The notes under the pieces were generated by a model that was given only the letters and a program-made list of their open reading frames with translations, did no database searches and was not told the DNA's origin. Both the position numbers and the translations under genes were made by a program. From Candidatus Pacearchaeota archaeon (GTDB taxonomy: Bacteria; Patescibacteriota; Minisyncoccia; Minisyncoccales; Minisyncoccaceae): a stretch of 64,000 nucleotides of DNA. The DNA lies in assembly GCA_035404185.1 (NCBI GenBank), contig DAONGN010000001.1:248001-312000 (forward strand), read 5' to 3'. Shown in pieces: positions 10,025 to 19,280 of the stretch (its first letter is position 1; every line of letters begins with the position of its first letter).

Positions 10025-11659
10025 ATGAAAAAAAATTTAATTATTGTTATAGTTTTAATAGTTTTGGCTCTTTTAGGAGTGGCAACTTATTATTCTTGGC
10101 AGAGCATGTCTTTTTCTAAAGAAATTTTGAAATTAGAAATATTAGGACCAGAGAAAACAACCGTTGGAGAGGACGTTGAATATGTTGTTAAGATGAAAAA
10201 CAATGGCAGTATTAGATTAGAGAATCCTGAAATGATTTTTACTTATCCTGAAGGTTCAATTATCGGAGAAAAAGAAAGTAAAGTTAAGGTAATGAGCTCT
10301 ACTGATTTAGGTGGAGATATCTATCCTGGAGAAGAAAGATCATTTAAATTTAATGCTAGACTATTAGGAAAAGAGAATGATACTAAAGTTGCCAAAGCTA
10401 GTGTTTCTTTTCAGCCTAAGGATTTAAAAACAAGAAGTGAAGTTTCAACAACCCTTACGACAATATTAGGAGAGATACCTTTGAATCTGAGTATCGATAT
10501 TGGCTCAAAGGCTTCAACAGGTAAGGCTTTAACTTTTAGAGTTAACTATTCTTCAAACGTCTCTTATCCTTTAACAGATCTAACTTGTTATGTTGAGCTT
10601 CCTGATGATTTCCAATTCTTATATTCGCAACCGAAGGGAATGGATAATAGTCAATGGGATATCCCGATATTAAATGAAGGTGGAGCAGGAAAGATAGAGA
10701 TATCTGGAATTTTGAATGGACAATCAATGGAACAAAAAGTTTTTAAAGCTAAAATTGGAATTTGGCAAGACGGCAATTTCATTCTTTTAAAAGAAGTACT
10801 TAAAGGAGTAGAGATAGTTGCTCCCGGATTATATATCACTCAGAAAATAAATAATAGTGATAATTATGTGGCTTCTCCTGGCGATCAATTACACTACGAA
10901 GTCACTTTTAGGAATGTTGGAGATAGTGCGATGCAAGATTTGGTTTTAATTACTAGGCTTGAAGGCGATCAATTTGATTTAAATTCAATTAAAACTACTG
11001 ATGGGAAATACCAAACAGGAGATAATTCAATTATTTGGGAGGCAGATAAAATTCCCGAATTGAAGCTTTTAGATGTAGGTCAGGTTGGTAAGGTTGAATT
11101 TTGGATTAATGTTAAGCCGCAGTGGGCGATGAAATCACTAAATGATAAGAATCCTATTTTAAAAAATAAGGTGACATTAGGAGAAACAAGGCAAGACTTT
11201 TTAACTAAAATTAATTCAGTCATTTCAGCTCAACAAAAGTTTTATTCTGATAATACGTATTTTGAAAATTCAGGACCTTACCCATTAGAAACAGGCCAAA
11301 AAACTACTTTGACTGTTGAATGGAAAGCAATAAACAATTATAACGATATTGAGAATGCCAAGATGATTACTGTCCTACCAGAAAGTATTACCTTTGTTGG
11401 TAAAACATATCCAGAGGGAATGGAAATAAATTACGATAGTAATACGAGCGAGGTAGTTTGTAATATCGGCAGTCTTCCTGCTGGGTCAGGAGTGATAAAA
11501 GATCCAAAGATTTGCGCTTTCCAAATTTCGATACAGCCCGAATTAGCTGACGAAGCAATTATTCTTCTTGGTTCTGCTCAACTTTCGGGAACAGATCAAT
11601 GGACCAACACAGTGTTAACGACAAAAACAGAAACTCTTTACGGGCAAATGAGCCAATGA
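10025..11659 (+). CDS. Membrane-anchored extracellular protein with repeated Ig-like/DUF11-like domains
   Basis: A 544-aa protein with a single N-terminal hydrophobic anchor (residues 4-24, LIIVIVLIVLALLG) after a short positive N-terminus, so the remainder should be outside the cell. The exterior is beta-rich, with recurring features of DUF11/CARDB-like domains: a stretch like VEYVVKMKNNGS near residue 50, then LHYEVTFRNVGDS near 290, and TLTVEWKAINNY near 430. This suggests three to four tandem Ig-like modules. It is probably a cell-surface protein; no catalytic residues are seen. It overlaps the next gene as ATGA. Confidence 0.75.
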   Translation: MKKNLIIVIVLIVLALLGVATYYSWQSMSFSKEILKLEILGPEKTTVGEDVEYVVKMKNNGSIRLENPEMIFTYPEGSIIGEKESKVKVMSSTDLGGDIYPGEERSFKFNARLLGKENDTKVAKASVSFQPKDLKTRSEVSTTLTTILGEIPLNLSIDIGSKASTGKALTFRVNYSSNVSYPLTDLTCYVELPDDFQFLYSQPKGMDNSQWDIPILNEGGAGKIEISGILNGQSMEQKVFKAKIGIWQDGNFILLKEVLKGVEIVAPGLYITQKINNSDNYVASPGDQLHYEVTFRNVGDSAMQDLVLITRLEGDQFDLNSIKTTDGKYQTGDNSIIWEADKIPELKLLDVGQVGKVEFWINVKPQWAMKSLNDKNPILKNKVTLGETRQDFLTKINSVISAQQKFYSDNTYFENSGPYPLETGQKTTLTVEWKAINNYNDIENAKMITVLPESITFVGKTYPEGMEINYDSNTSEVVCNIGSLPAGSGVIKDPKICAFQISIQPELADEAIILLGSAQLSGTDQWTNTVLTTKTETLYGQMSQ

Positions 11660-12066
11660 GCTTTGGAGAACCTGAAAAGATTAAGAAGTTATTTAGAGCC
11701 TTGGCGGTTTTGGTGGTTTTCTTTTCTTCCATGTCTTTACCTTTATATCTATCATATAGAACTCAAGAAAACGCAAAAGTGATAAGGGTGAAGATGGATA
11801 TGAATCAATTGAATAATTGGGCCAAAATATATGAGGTTCAAAATAATGATTATATTGGATTTGATAATAGTAAAGATGTTAAAAGAGTTTTTAAAGATAT
11901 TGAATCAATGGGTGGAGTTGCTCATATTTTTATAAGTAAGGATGGCGAAAAATATTGTTGTAAAACAGAATTTTTAAATAAAAAATTAGGAACATGGTGT
12001 ATTGATAACTTTGGAAGTGTTGGAGGTGATGGAAAATGTAGCGCAAATTATGTTCAATGTGAATAA
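11656..12066 (+). CDS. Small membrane-anchored pilin-like or secreted protein
   Basis: A 136-aa protein starting at the ATG at 11656, where ATGA overlaps the stop of the preceding gene. The longer frame from 11599 would overlap its neighbour by 61 bp and is less likely. Residues 15-35 form a transmembrane helix, followed by a helix containing MDMNQLNNWAKIYEVQN and a Cys-containing C-terminal part (YCCKTEF, TWCIDN, KCSANYVQCE). The layout is that of pseudopilins, but a canonical prepilin cleavage motif is not evident, so the pilin assignment is tentative. It is probably presented outside the cell with the upstream protein. Confidence 0.65.
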   Translation: MSFGEPEKIKKLFRALAVLVVFFSSMSLPLYLSYRTQENAKVIRVKMDMNQLNNWAKIYEVQNNDYIGFDNSKDVKRVFKDIESMGGVAHIFISKDGEKYCCKTEFLNKKLGTWCIDNFGSVGGDGKCSANYVQCE

Positions 12067-12084
12067 TTTTACTAGAACTTTGAG

Positions 12085-12116
12085 AAGCCATAAAAACTTG
12101 GCTTATTTCAGCTTTT
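12085..12116 (+). terminator. Weak intrinsic terminator after the surface-protein operon
   Basis: The inverted repeat AAGCCA / TGGCTT (12085-12090 and 12099-12104, 8-nt loop) is followed after 8 nt by a run of six T. The stem is short. The -35 box of the glyS promoter lies inside its right arm. Confidence 0.4.
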
Positions 12117-12126
12117 TTGGTAGTAT
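12098..12126 (+). promoter_or_regulatory. Putative leaderless promoter of glyS
   Basis: TTGGCT (12098-12103), a 17-nt spacer and TAGTAT (12121-12126), then 8 nt to the ATG at 12135. This supports MENSFEK as the glyS N-terminus rather than the upstream TTG at 12117. Confidence 0.6.
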
Positions 12127-12134
12127 ATACATAT

Positions 12135-13469
12135 ATGGAAAACAGTTTTGAAAAAATAGTCTCATTTACTAAAAGAAGAGGTTTTGTCTTTCAATCATCA
12201 GATATTTATGGTGGATTGGGTGGTTTTTATGACTTCGGACCTTTAGGCGTGGAATTAAAAAGAAATATTAAAGATTCATGGTGGAATGCCATGACAAGAA
12301 AAAGAGACGATATTGTCGGATTAGATAGTTCAATTGTAATGAATCCGAATATTTGGAAAGCTTCAGGCCATACTGAGAATTTTTCTGATCCTTTATCTGA
12401 ATGTAGGGAATGTCATAAAAGATTCAGAACAGATCATTTAGACGACAAAACAAAATGTCCTGAGTGCGGAGGGGAATTAACTGAGGCCAGAAATTTTAAT
12501 CTAATGTTTAGAACTTTTATTGGACCAGTTGAAGATAGCGCTTCGATTGCTTATCTTCGTCCCGAAACAGCACAAGGTATTTTTGTTAATTACAAAAATA
12601 TTATTGATACACAGAGAGTCAAATTGCCATTTGGTATTGCTCAGATTGGTAAAGCTTTTAGAAATGAAATTACTCCTGGTAATTTTATATTCAGGCTTCG
12701 TGAATTTGAACAAATGGAGATGGAGTATTTTGTAAAACCAGGAACCGAAAATGATATTTTTAAAAAGATAGTTGAGGAAAGAATGAATTGGTATGTTAAT
12801 GATTTAGGAATCAAGAAAGAAAATCTGAGATTAAGATATCACGAAAAAGAAGAATTGGCTCACTATGCTATAGGTTGTGTTGATGTCGAATACAAATTTC
12901 CGATTGGTTGGGCTGAAATTGAAGGAATTGCCAGTCGCGGAAATTATGATTTAACTCAACACCAGAAACATTCTGGCCAAGATTTAACTTATTACGAAGA
13001 AGCAACCAAGGAAAGATATATTCCTTATGTTATTGAACCATCTTGCGGAGTAGAAAGAGTTTTCTTAGCTTGTCTATGCGATGCCTATACTGAAATTGAA
13101 GGAGGAAGAACAACCACTACTGAATCAGTCAAGGAAACAGAATTTTTATTAAAACTTAATAAAAAGATTGCTCCGATTAAGGTTGCTATTTTACCTTTAG
13201 TTAAAAATAAAGAAAATATAACTGCTAAAGCAAGAGAAGTTTTTAATCTATTAAAAGAGTGTTTTAATTGTCAGTACGATGAAGTTGGTGCTATTGGTAG
13301 GAGATACAGAAGACATGATGAAATTGGAACTCCTTATGCTATTACTATTGATTTTGAAACACTAGAAGATAATGCGGTTACTTTAAGAAATAGAGACACA
13401 ATGGAACAAAAAAGAATAAAAATAGACGATTTAATTTCTATATTAAAAAAGGAAATATATGAAAATTAG
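12135..13469 (+). CDS. glyS: Glycyl-tRNA synthetase, alpha2 (class II) type
   Basis: Charges tRNA-Gly. It is the single-chain homodimeric GlyRS of eukaryotes, archaea and some bacteria, not the bacterial alpha2-beta2 form. Recognisable parts are the N-terminal GGLGGFYDFGPLG segment, a zinc-ribbon insertion with CREC and CPEC cysteine pairs near residues 92-115, class II motif 2 around FRNEITPG and FRLREFEQMEMEYF, motif 3 near PSCGVERVFLA, and a C-terminal anticodon-binding domain. The start at 12135 rests on the promoter geometry and on typical GlyRS N-termini. The gene overlaps the next by 11 bp. Confidence 0.96.
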   Translation: MENSFEKIVSFTKRRGFVFQSSDIYGGLGGFYDFGPLGVELKRNIKDSWWNAMTRKRDDIVGLDSSIVMNPNIWKASGHTENFSDPLSECRECHKRFRTDHLDDKTKCPECGGELTEARNFNLMFRTFIGPVEDSASIAYLRPETAQGIFVNYKNIIDTQRVKLPFGIAQIGKAFRNEITPGNFIFRLREFEQMEMEYFVKPGTENDIFKKIVEERMNWYVNDLGIKKENLRLRYHEKEELAHYAIGCVDVEYKFPIGWAEIEGIASRGNYDLTQHQKHSGQDLTYYEEATKERYIPYVIEPSCGVERVFLACLCDAYTEIEGGRTTTTESVKETEFLLKLNKKIAPIKVAILPLVKNKENITAKAREVFNLLKECFNCQYDEVGAIGRRYRRHDEIGTPYAITIDFETLEDNAVTLRNRDTMEQKRIKIDDLISILKKEIYEN

Positions 13470-14487
13470 GGTTCCTTATACTTTTAATCTTTTAATTCCC
13501 ATTTTAGGATGGTCTCTTCTTTGTGGTGCGTTTGCCTATGTTTTAATTACTACCATAGTTAATTTTAAGAATCCTATAGCAGGAAGATCTTTTTTGATAA
13601 TGGCTCCTATCTATATGGCGTTATTTTGTTTTTTGGCAATTTTAAGATATGGCGGGTCTAATTTTTTAACAGAAGATAATGTTAGGTTGATAAACAAGAA
13701 TGTAAATTCTAAAGGAATAGTCCCTGGATTGTCTACCGAAGAAATTAAAGACACTCTTAATGCTCTTATTTTTGTTAGCAAAACAAGCTCAATTAATGTT
13801 TTGGCAAATGGTTTATCAATTATGGTTTTAGTTATTTTAACGGAGTGGTTTAATTTAGCTTCAAATTTAGAATTATTAATGATTTTTTGTGGTGGATTAA
13901 TAGCTTTATTTTTTTCTTGTGCTTTTGCTGCCTTTTTCTGTCAACAATTTATATCTCCAGCAGTAAAAGAATGTAGAAGAATTTTAATGGAAAGAGAAGA
14001 TAGGCCAGACGAAACAAAGTTTTTTGGAATTGGAAGTAAGTTTTATTTTTTATTCTTTTTGCCACTATTTACCGTTTTAATAGTTCTAATTTCTGTTTAT
14101 CCTTTTAGTATTAATGTAGCGATTATTTGTTTTATTGGTTTGAGCATGACTTTCATTATTGATAGGGTTTTGTTTGTTTATCTAAGTAACGCATTAAAAG
14201 AATTGGAAGCTTTTGCAGTAGATTTACCAATGGGAGAAGAAAGGGCAGTTTTTATTACTGGAAGCATGGATAAAGAGATTGTTGATTTGTCTCGAAGTTT
14301 AAACGGAGCTTCGGAAAAAATGTACAGTTCAAGAAGTGAATTAGAAAAATCTCAAAAAGAAATGGTGAACAGGGTTAATGAATTAGAGAAGTTTTTTGAG
14401 TTAACTGTAAATAGAGAAGTTAAAATGGTTGAATTAAAAAAACAATTAAAAAAAGAAAAAGGAGATGTACAGGAAGACAACGATTAA
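13459..14487 (+). CDS. Polytopic membrane protein with HAMP-like segment and C-terminal coiled coil
   Basis: A 342-aa protein with about six predicted transmembrane helices: roughly residues 10-35, 45-65, 110-130, 135-160, 195-220 and 223-242. A cytoplasmic region of ~95 residues follows, with a HAMP-like amphipathic stretch and a long heptad-rich coiled coil ending in KKQLKKEKGDVQEDND. It resembles the membrane and linker part of adenylate cyclases or sensor kinases, but no output domain follows, because the frame ends in the overlapping protease gene. It could be a sensor acting in trans or a structural protein; the function is unknown. Confidence 0.75.
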   Translation: MKIRVPYTFNLLIPILGWSLLCGAFAYVLITTIVNFKNPIAGRSFLIMAPIYMALFCFLAILRYGGSNFLTEDNVRLINKNVNSKGIVPGLSTEEIKDTLNALIFVSKTSSINVLANGLSIMVLVILTEWFNLASNLELLMIFCGGLIALFFSCAFAAFFCQQFISPAVKECRRILMEREDRPDETKFFGIGSKFYFLFFLPLFTVLIVLISVYPFSINVAIICFIGLSMTFIIDRVLFVYLSNALKELEAFAVDLPMGEERAVFITGSMDKEIVDLSRSLNGASEKMYSSRSELEKSQKEMVNRVNELEKFFELTVNREVKMVELKKQLKKEKGDVQEDND

Positions 14488-15733
14488 AAATGGATTAAGA
14501 ATAATAACTGTTCCACAAAAAGAAACAAAAGCTGTGACTGTTTTGGTAATGACTGGAACTGGCTCTAAATATGAAAATAAAAAATTATCAGGAATTTCCC
14601 ATTTTGTTGAACATATGATGTTTAAGGGAACAAAAAAAAGAAAAGGGTCGATGGAGGTTTCAGGCGAGATGGATAAGATTGGAGGAGAAATGAATGCTTT
14701 TACTGGAGAGGAATATACTGGATATTATGCGAAAGTTGATGCTACCCACTTTGATATCGCTATGGATTGGATTTCAGATGTTTTTATTAATTCAGTTATG
14801 CCCGCAGAAGAGATTGAAAAAGAAAGAGGGGTTATTATCGAAGAAATTAGAATGTTTGATGATAACCCAATGAGAAATATTGGAGATATTTGGAGGAAGG
14901 CTTTGTATGGAGATCAGCCTGCAGGATGGTTTATCGGCGGGACTAAAGATTCAGTCTTGAATATTAAAAGGGAGGATATGCTTAGTTATGTCCATTCTCA
15001 ATATACTGCAAAGAACACGGTTATTTGTATTGTTGGCAATATTAAAGAAAAAATGGCTATAGAATCAGCTAAAAAGTATTTTTCTAAAATGCCAACTTCG
15101 TTAAATAAAGGTAAGGATTTAGTAAATAATGAACAATCAGAGCCCAATGTTTTTATTTTGAACAAGAAGACAAATCAAACAACAATGGCTTTAGGGGTTA
15201 GAGGTTACAATTATTTACATAAAGATAGATATGTAATGGATGTTATGGCTACTCTTTTGGGTGGAATGATGAGTTCAAGGATATTCAATGAGGTAAGAGA
15301 AAAATTGGGTGCAGCTTATTATGTAGCTACTTATAACGAATCAGAGTCAGATGTTGGTTCTTTTTCTACTTTTGCTGGAATAGACAGTTCAAAGATTAAT
15401 AAGGTTATAGAGACTATTTTAAAAGAGTATAAAAAATTAACAGAAACGAAAGTTACTGAAAAAGAATTGAGAAAGATTAAAGATCACTTGAAGGGAAAGA
15501 TTGTTTTAGGCATGGAGTCATCAGATGCCAGAGCTTCTTTTTATTGTACTCAAGAGCTTTTAAAAAATAAAATTTTATCGATTGAAGAAATAATCAAAGA
15601 AATAGAAAAAGTTAAGGCAAGTGATATAATGAGGGTAGCAAAAGATATTTTCAAAGAAGAGAAATTAAATTTAGCAATTATAGGTCCATATAAACAAAAA
15701 GAAGAAGATTTAAAAAAAATATTAAAATTTTAA
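14465..15733 (+). CDS. M16 family zinc metalloprotease (processing peptidase-like)
   Basis: A 422-aa single-unit M16 peptidase of the mitochondrial processing peptidase/PqqL type. The inverted zinc motif HFVEH is at residues 46-50 (H46, E49 and H50), and the distal Glu ligand lies in ERGVIIEEIRMFDD about 75 residues later. Both the active N-terminal half and the M16C-like C-terminal half are present, with no signal peptide, so it is probably cytoplasmic. The ATG at 14465 overlaps the upstream gene by 23 bp, and the N-terminus MYRKTTIKNGLRII is typical for the family. Confidence 0.93.
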   Translation: MYRKTTIKNGLRIITVPQKETKAVTVLVMTGTGSKYENKKLSGISHFVEHMMFKGTKKRKGSMEVSGEMDKIGGEMNAFTGEEYTGYYAKVDATHFDIAMDWISDVFINSVMPAEEIEKERGVIIEEIRMFDDNPMRNIGDIWRKALYGDQPAGWFIGGTKDSVLNIKREDMLSYVHSQYTAKNTVICIVGNIKEKMAIESAKKYFSKMPTSLNKGKDLVNNEQSEPNVFILNKKTNQTTMALGVRGYNYLHKDRYVMDVMATLLGGMMSSRIFNEVREKLGAAYYVATYNESESDVGSFSTFAGIDSSKINKVIETILKEYKKLTETKVTEKELRKIKDHLKGKIVLGMESSDARASFYCTQELLKNKILSIEEIIKEIEKVKASDIMRVAKDIFKEEKLNLAIIGPYKQKEEDLKKILKF

Positions 15734-15737
15734 TAAC

Positions 15738-16757
15738 ATGAAAAAGGAAATTGAAATGATAGACATTACATGGAGAACTATATTTAAGATAATAGCTGCT
15801 ATTATTCTTTTTTGGATTGTTTATCTTTTACGAGATATCATTATTTGGTCAATTATTGCTCTATTTATCTCGGTTCTTTTCGACCCTTTAATCGATATTC
15901 TTGAAAAAAGAAAAATAAAAAGATTTTTGGCAGCAATAATAGTATATTTTTCTTTTCTTTTAATTTGTGGATTTATAGTATTTATTATTGTTCCTCCACT
16001 AATTACGGAAACACAATATTTCAGCTCAACTTTCTCTCAGTATTTTGATAGGGTTCCAACCTTTTTAAATAAAATAGGATTAGATTCTTTAAATGGAATT
16101 TATTCTCTTGATTCAAGTTTAAAGCAAAGCTTAATCAATATTTCTTCTAATATATTCAATATTTTTATTTCTTTATTCGGTAGTATTTTTGCCGGATTAA
16201 CCGTATTTGTTTTAGCCATTTTTATGTCGATAGAAGAAAAAGACATTCTTAAAGGATTAAAATTAGTTTCACCAAGAGGTTTCGAAGAGCAAGTATTAGA
16301 AAGGTGGGAAAGGAGCCAGCATCATGTAGTGGCTTGGTTTGGAAGTAGAATACTATGTTGCTTCTTTGTATTTATAATGACATTTCTATTATGTTTATTT
16401 TTAAAGATTAAATTTTTACTAGCTTTAGCTATTTTAGCTGGAATATTGAATATAATTCCAATGATTGGTCCAATAATTTCAGGAATAGTTATAGCTGCTC
16501 TTGCTTTCTCTATTTCTTTACCAACACTAATTGTTGCATTATTTTTCCTTGTTCTTATTCAACAAATTGAAAGCAATATTTTAATGCCAGTGTTTACTAA
16601 AAAAATGTCTGGATTGCCTGCCGTATTAGTTTTAATTTCTATTTTAATCGGAGCATCTTTAGGAGGGGTTATTGGAGCTGTATTAGCGATACCTATAGCT
16701 GGAATAATATTCGAAGGATTAAAGGATTATTTTAATCATAGAAAAGAACAAGATTAA
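15738..16757 (+). CDS. AI-2E/PerM family transporter
   Basis: A 339-aa integral membrane protein with about eight predicted helices, including the paired N-terminal hydrophobic hairpin (IIAAIILFWIVYLLRDIIIW) and the conserved C-terminal segment with NIIPMIGPIISG and ESNILMPVFTKKMSGLPAVLVL, which is diagnostic of the family. Characterised members export autoinducer-2 or act as Na+/H+ antiporters; the substrate cannot be inferred here. It sits 4 bp after the M16 peptidase and 2 bp before metG. Confidence 0.92.
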   Translation: MKKEIEMIDITWRTIFKIIAAIILFWIVYLLRDIIIWSIIALFISVLFDPLIDILEKRKIKRFLAAIIVYFSFLLICGFIVFIIVPPLITETQYFSSTFSQYFDRVPTFLNKIGLDSLNGIYSLDSSLKQSLINISSNIFNIFISLFGSIFAGLTVFVLAIFMSIEEKDILKGLKLVSPRGFEEQVLERWERSQHHVVAWFGSRILCCFFVFIMTFLLCLFLKIKFLLALAILAGILNIIPMIGPIISGIVIAALAFSISLPTLIVALFFLVLIQQIESNILMPVFTKKMSGLPAVLVLISILIGASLGGVIGAVLAIPIAGIIFEGLKDYFNHRKEQD

Positions 16758-16759
16758 TT

Positions 16760-18217
16760 ATGAAAAAGATTTTTATTTCAACCTCTATCCCATATGTTAA
16801 TGCTGCTCCTCACTTAGGACATGCTTTAGAGTTTGTTCAGGCAGATGTTTTAGCAAGACACCATCGATTACTTGGCGATAAAGTCTTCTTTTTGTCTGGC
16901 AGCGATGAGAATAGTTTAAAAAATGTCAGAAGTGCTGAAAAGGCGGGAGTTTCGGTTATGGAATTAGTTACAGATAATTTTAATAAATTTTTTGAGTTTA
17001 AAGACTTACTAAACATATCTCTTGATGATTTTATTCGTACTACCGAAGAAAGGCATTTTAAGGGAGCTCAGAAATTATGGAAAGTTTGTGAAAAAGATAT
17101 TTATAAAAAGAAGTATTCTGGATTATATTGTGTCGGTTGTGAAGAATTTTATAAAGAAGAAGAACTTGTTGATGGACTATGTCCTGAACACAAAGTTAAG
17201 CCAGAATTGATCGAAGAAGAGAATTATTTCTTTAAGCTTTCTGATTATCAAGAGAAGATAAAAGAATTGATTGAAACAGATAAAGTTAAGATTATTCCTG
17301 AGTCAAGAAAAAAAGAAGTAGTGAGCTTTATTAATTCAGGACTTCAAGATTTTTGTATTTCTCGAACTAGTGAAAGGGCGAAAGGTTGGGGAATAGACGT
17401 TCCAGGTGATTCAACTCAAAAGATGTGGGTTTGGTTTGACGCTCTTTCAAATTATATTAATGCCCTTGGATATGGAAGTAGTGACGAAAGTAAATTTAAT
17501 GAATTTTGGCAGAACAATGAATTCAAAACGCACGTGATAGGAAAGGGAATTATCAGATTCCATTCTGTTTATTGGCTAGCCATGCTCTTATCAGCTGGAA
17601 TTACTTTACCCAAAACATTGTTTGTTCACGGGTATTTAACCGTTGACAATCAGAAAATGAGTAAAAGTATCGGCAATGTAATTGATCCTAAAGAATTGGT
17701 TTCTAAATACGGAAGCGACGGTGTTCGATATTTTTTATTAAGAGAGATTCCAGCATTGGGAGATGGTGATTTTACTTATGAGAAGTTTGAAAAGAGGTAT
17801 AATTCAGATTTGGCAAGTGGATTGGGAAATCTATTTTCTAGAACTTTAGCTATGGTTACAAAAACAGGATTGAATAACGGATTTGAAATCAAACCGAATA
17901 GTCTTTTTATTGAAAAGAATAAAGAAGTAGAAGGCAAAGCAAATGAAAGATTTATTCAATTTAATGAAACTTTATCAGATATTTGGGAATTGGTTTCTTT
18001 TTGTGATAAATACATTGACGAAGAAAAACCATGGGAAATTACAGATATAGAAAAACAAAAAGAAGTATTTTCAAACCTTATCTACTCATTAAATAATATT
18101 TCTAAATTAATAGAACCGTTCTTGCCTTCAACCGTAAAAAAAATGAAAGAACAGTTAAAAGAAGAAAATGGAGTCTTTATTGTTAATAAAGGAGAGGCTC
18201 TTTTTCCAAGAATATGA
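16760..18217 (+). CDS. metG: Methionyl-tRNA synthetase
   Basis: Charges initiator and elongator tRNA-Met. Class I signatures are AAPHLGHA near residue 14 (HIGH) and QKMSKS near residue 300. The connective domain carries zinc ligands (YCVGCEEF and LCPEH, residues ~120-150). At 485 aa it lacks the C-terminal tRNA-binding (EMAP/Arc1p-like) domain found in some MetRS. Its TGA stop overlaps the tatD start as ATGA. Confidence 0.96.
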   Translation: MKKIFISTSIPYVNAAPHLGHALEFVQADVLARHHRLLGDKVFFLSGSDENSLKNVRSAEKAGVSVMELVTDNFNKFFEFKDLLNISLDDFIRTTEERHFKGAQKLWKVCEKDIYKKKYSGLYCVGCEEFYKEEELVDGLCPEHKVKPELIEEENYFFKLSDYQEKIKELIETDKVKIIPESRKKEVVSFINSGLQDFCISRTSERAKGWGIDVPGDSTQKMWVWFDALSNYINALGYGSSDESKFNEFWQNNEFKTHVIGKGIIRFHSVYWLAMLLSAGITLPKTLFVHGYLTVDNQKMSKSIGNVIDPKELVSKYGSDGVRYFLLREIPALGDGDFTYEKFEKRYNSDLASGLGNLFSRTLAMVTKTGLNNGFEIKPNSLFIEKNKEVEGKANERFIQFNETLSDIWELVSFCDKYIDEEKPWEITDIEKQKEVFSNLIYSLNNISKLIEPFLPSTVKKMKEQLKEENGVFIVNKGEALFPRI

Positions 18218-19017
18218 TATTTGATACTCACGCTCATCTTAATTTTTTTGAATTTGATGAAGATAGAGAAGAACTAATTAAAAAATGCCTTGCTCAAGGA
18301 ATAGGTCTAATTAATGTTGGTACTAATTTTAAAAGTTCAAAAAAATGTATAGAAATAGCGAGAGATAATGTTTTTGCTTCAATTGGTTTGCATCCTTCTA
18401 ATATTGATTCAGAATTTTTGAAAAGTAAGGAGGACTTAAAACAAATAGAAGGAGCTTTAGAAAATGATTTTGATTATGACGCGTATAAAGTATTAGCTAA
18501 ATCTAAAAAGGTTATCGCTATAGGGGAATGTGGTCTTGATTATTGGCGTAAGCCGAAGGGAACAACTAAGAAAGAGTTATTCAAAGAAGAGCAAAAAAAG
18601 ATATTTGAAAGACAGCTTGATTTAGCAGAAGAATTAAACTTACCGATTATTATTCATTGCCGTTCGGCTTTTGACGATTTATATAGTATTTTATCTAAAA
18701 GAAAGATTAAAGGAGTTTTGCATTGCTTTACAGGAACAAAAGAAGAGGTTGAGAGATTTCTTTCTTTAGGATTGTATTTTGGAATTAATGGAATAATTTT
18801 TAAGATTAATTCAGAAGAAGCGATAAAGAATATTCCTTTAGACAAAATACTACTCGAAACAGATTGTCCTTATCTTTCTCCTCCCATGTTTGAAGAAAGA
18901 AACAACCCTTTTTCCTTAAAATATATTATCGAAGAAATTTCTAAGATAAAAGGAGTTACGGCTAAAGAAATAGAAGAAATAACCTATAAAAATACTAAGG
19001 ATTTGTTTAATATTTAA
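18214..19017 (+). CDS. tatD: TatD family metal-dependent DNase
   Basis: A 267-aa TIM-barrel hydrolase of the TatD/YcfH family. The metal-binding HxH motif is in FDTHAHLNF (His6 and His8). Further ligands are Glu in AIGECGLDYW, His in IIIHCRSA and LHCFTG, and Asp in LLETDCPYL. Family members show 3'-5' exonuclease or D-aminoacyl-tRNA deacylase-like activity. The metG-tatD pairing is a common bacterial gene order. A terminator follows directly. Confidence 0.94.
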   Translation: MIFDTHAHLNFFEFDEDREELIKKCLAQGIGLINVGTNFKSSKKCIEIARDNVFASIGLHPSNIDSEFLKSKEDLKQIEGALENDFDYDAYKVLAKSKKVIAIGECGLDYWRKPKGTTKKELFKEEQKKIFERQLDLAEELNLPIIIHCRSAFDDLYSILSKRKIKGVLHCFTGTKEEVERFLSLGLYFGINGIIFKINSEEAIKNIPLDKILLETDCPYLSPPMFEERNNPFSLKYIIEEISKIKGVTAKEIEEITYKNTKDLFNI

Positions 19018-19040
19018 GGCCTTAACAGGCCTTTTGTTTT
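19016..19040 (+). terminator. Intrinsic terminator after tatD
   Basis: A perfect AAGGCC / GGCCTT stem (19016-19021 and 19028-19033) with a 6-nt loop, followed by TTGTTTT. It begins within the tatD stop codon. Confidence 0.8.
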
Positions 19041-19061
19041 GTGGTATTCTTTAAATATATA
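19034..19061 (+). promoter_or_regulatory. Putative promoter of the small membrane protein-leuS-glmS operon
   Basis: TTGTTT (19034-19039), a 16-nt spacer and TATATA (19056-19061), 5 nt before the ATG at 19067. It lies directly behind the tatD terminator. The boxes are weaker than at other heads, and an overlapping TAAATA is an alternative -10. Confidence 0.4.
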
Positions 19062-19066
19062 CAATT

Positions 19067-19279
19067 ATGCAATATATCAGTCGAGAATTAATATATTTTA
19101 TTAGGGCTATCCTTTTTGGGATTGCTGTTGGCTATGCCTTTTTTTACTTTTTTTTGTATTTTAAACCGATGTTTGAAAATATGATTGGGAGTAATAAATT
19201 GAATGTTGATACGTGGTGGTATGTTACCATAACGATTTCGATAGTTATGGGAATGATAGGGGCTCTATTATTAATGTAG
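19067..19279 (+). CDS. Small two-helix membrane protein, 70 aa
   Basis: An unrecognised protein with two predicted transmembrane helices (residues ~10-32 and ~47-70) joined by a short loop containing MIGSNKLNVDTWW. It follows a terminator and putative promoter and is separated from leuS by 1 bp, so it heads the leuS operon. The function is unknown. Confidence 0.7.
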   Translation: MQYISRELIYFIRAILFGIAVGYAFFYFFLYFKPMFENMIGSNKLNVDTWWYVTITISIVMGMIGALLLM

Positions 19280-19280
19280 T

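Noticed and set aside
11599-11655. Upstream start for the pilin-like gene
   Set aside because: It would overlap the preceding gene by 61 bp; the ATGA overlap at 11656 fits the operon style and puts the hydrophobic helix near the N-terminus.
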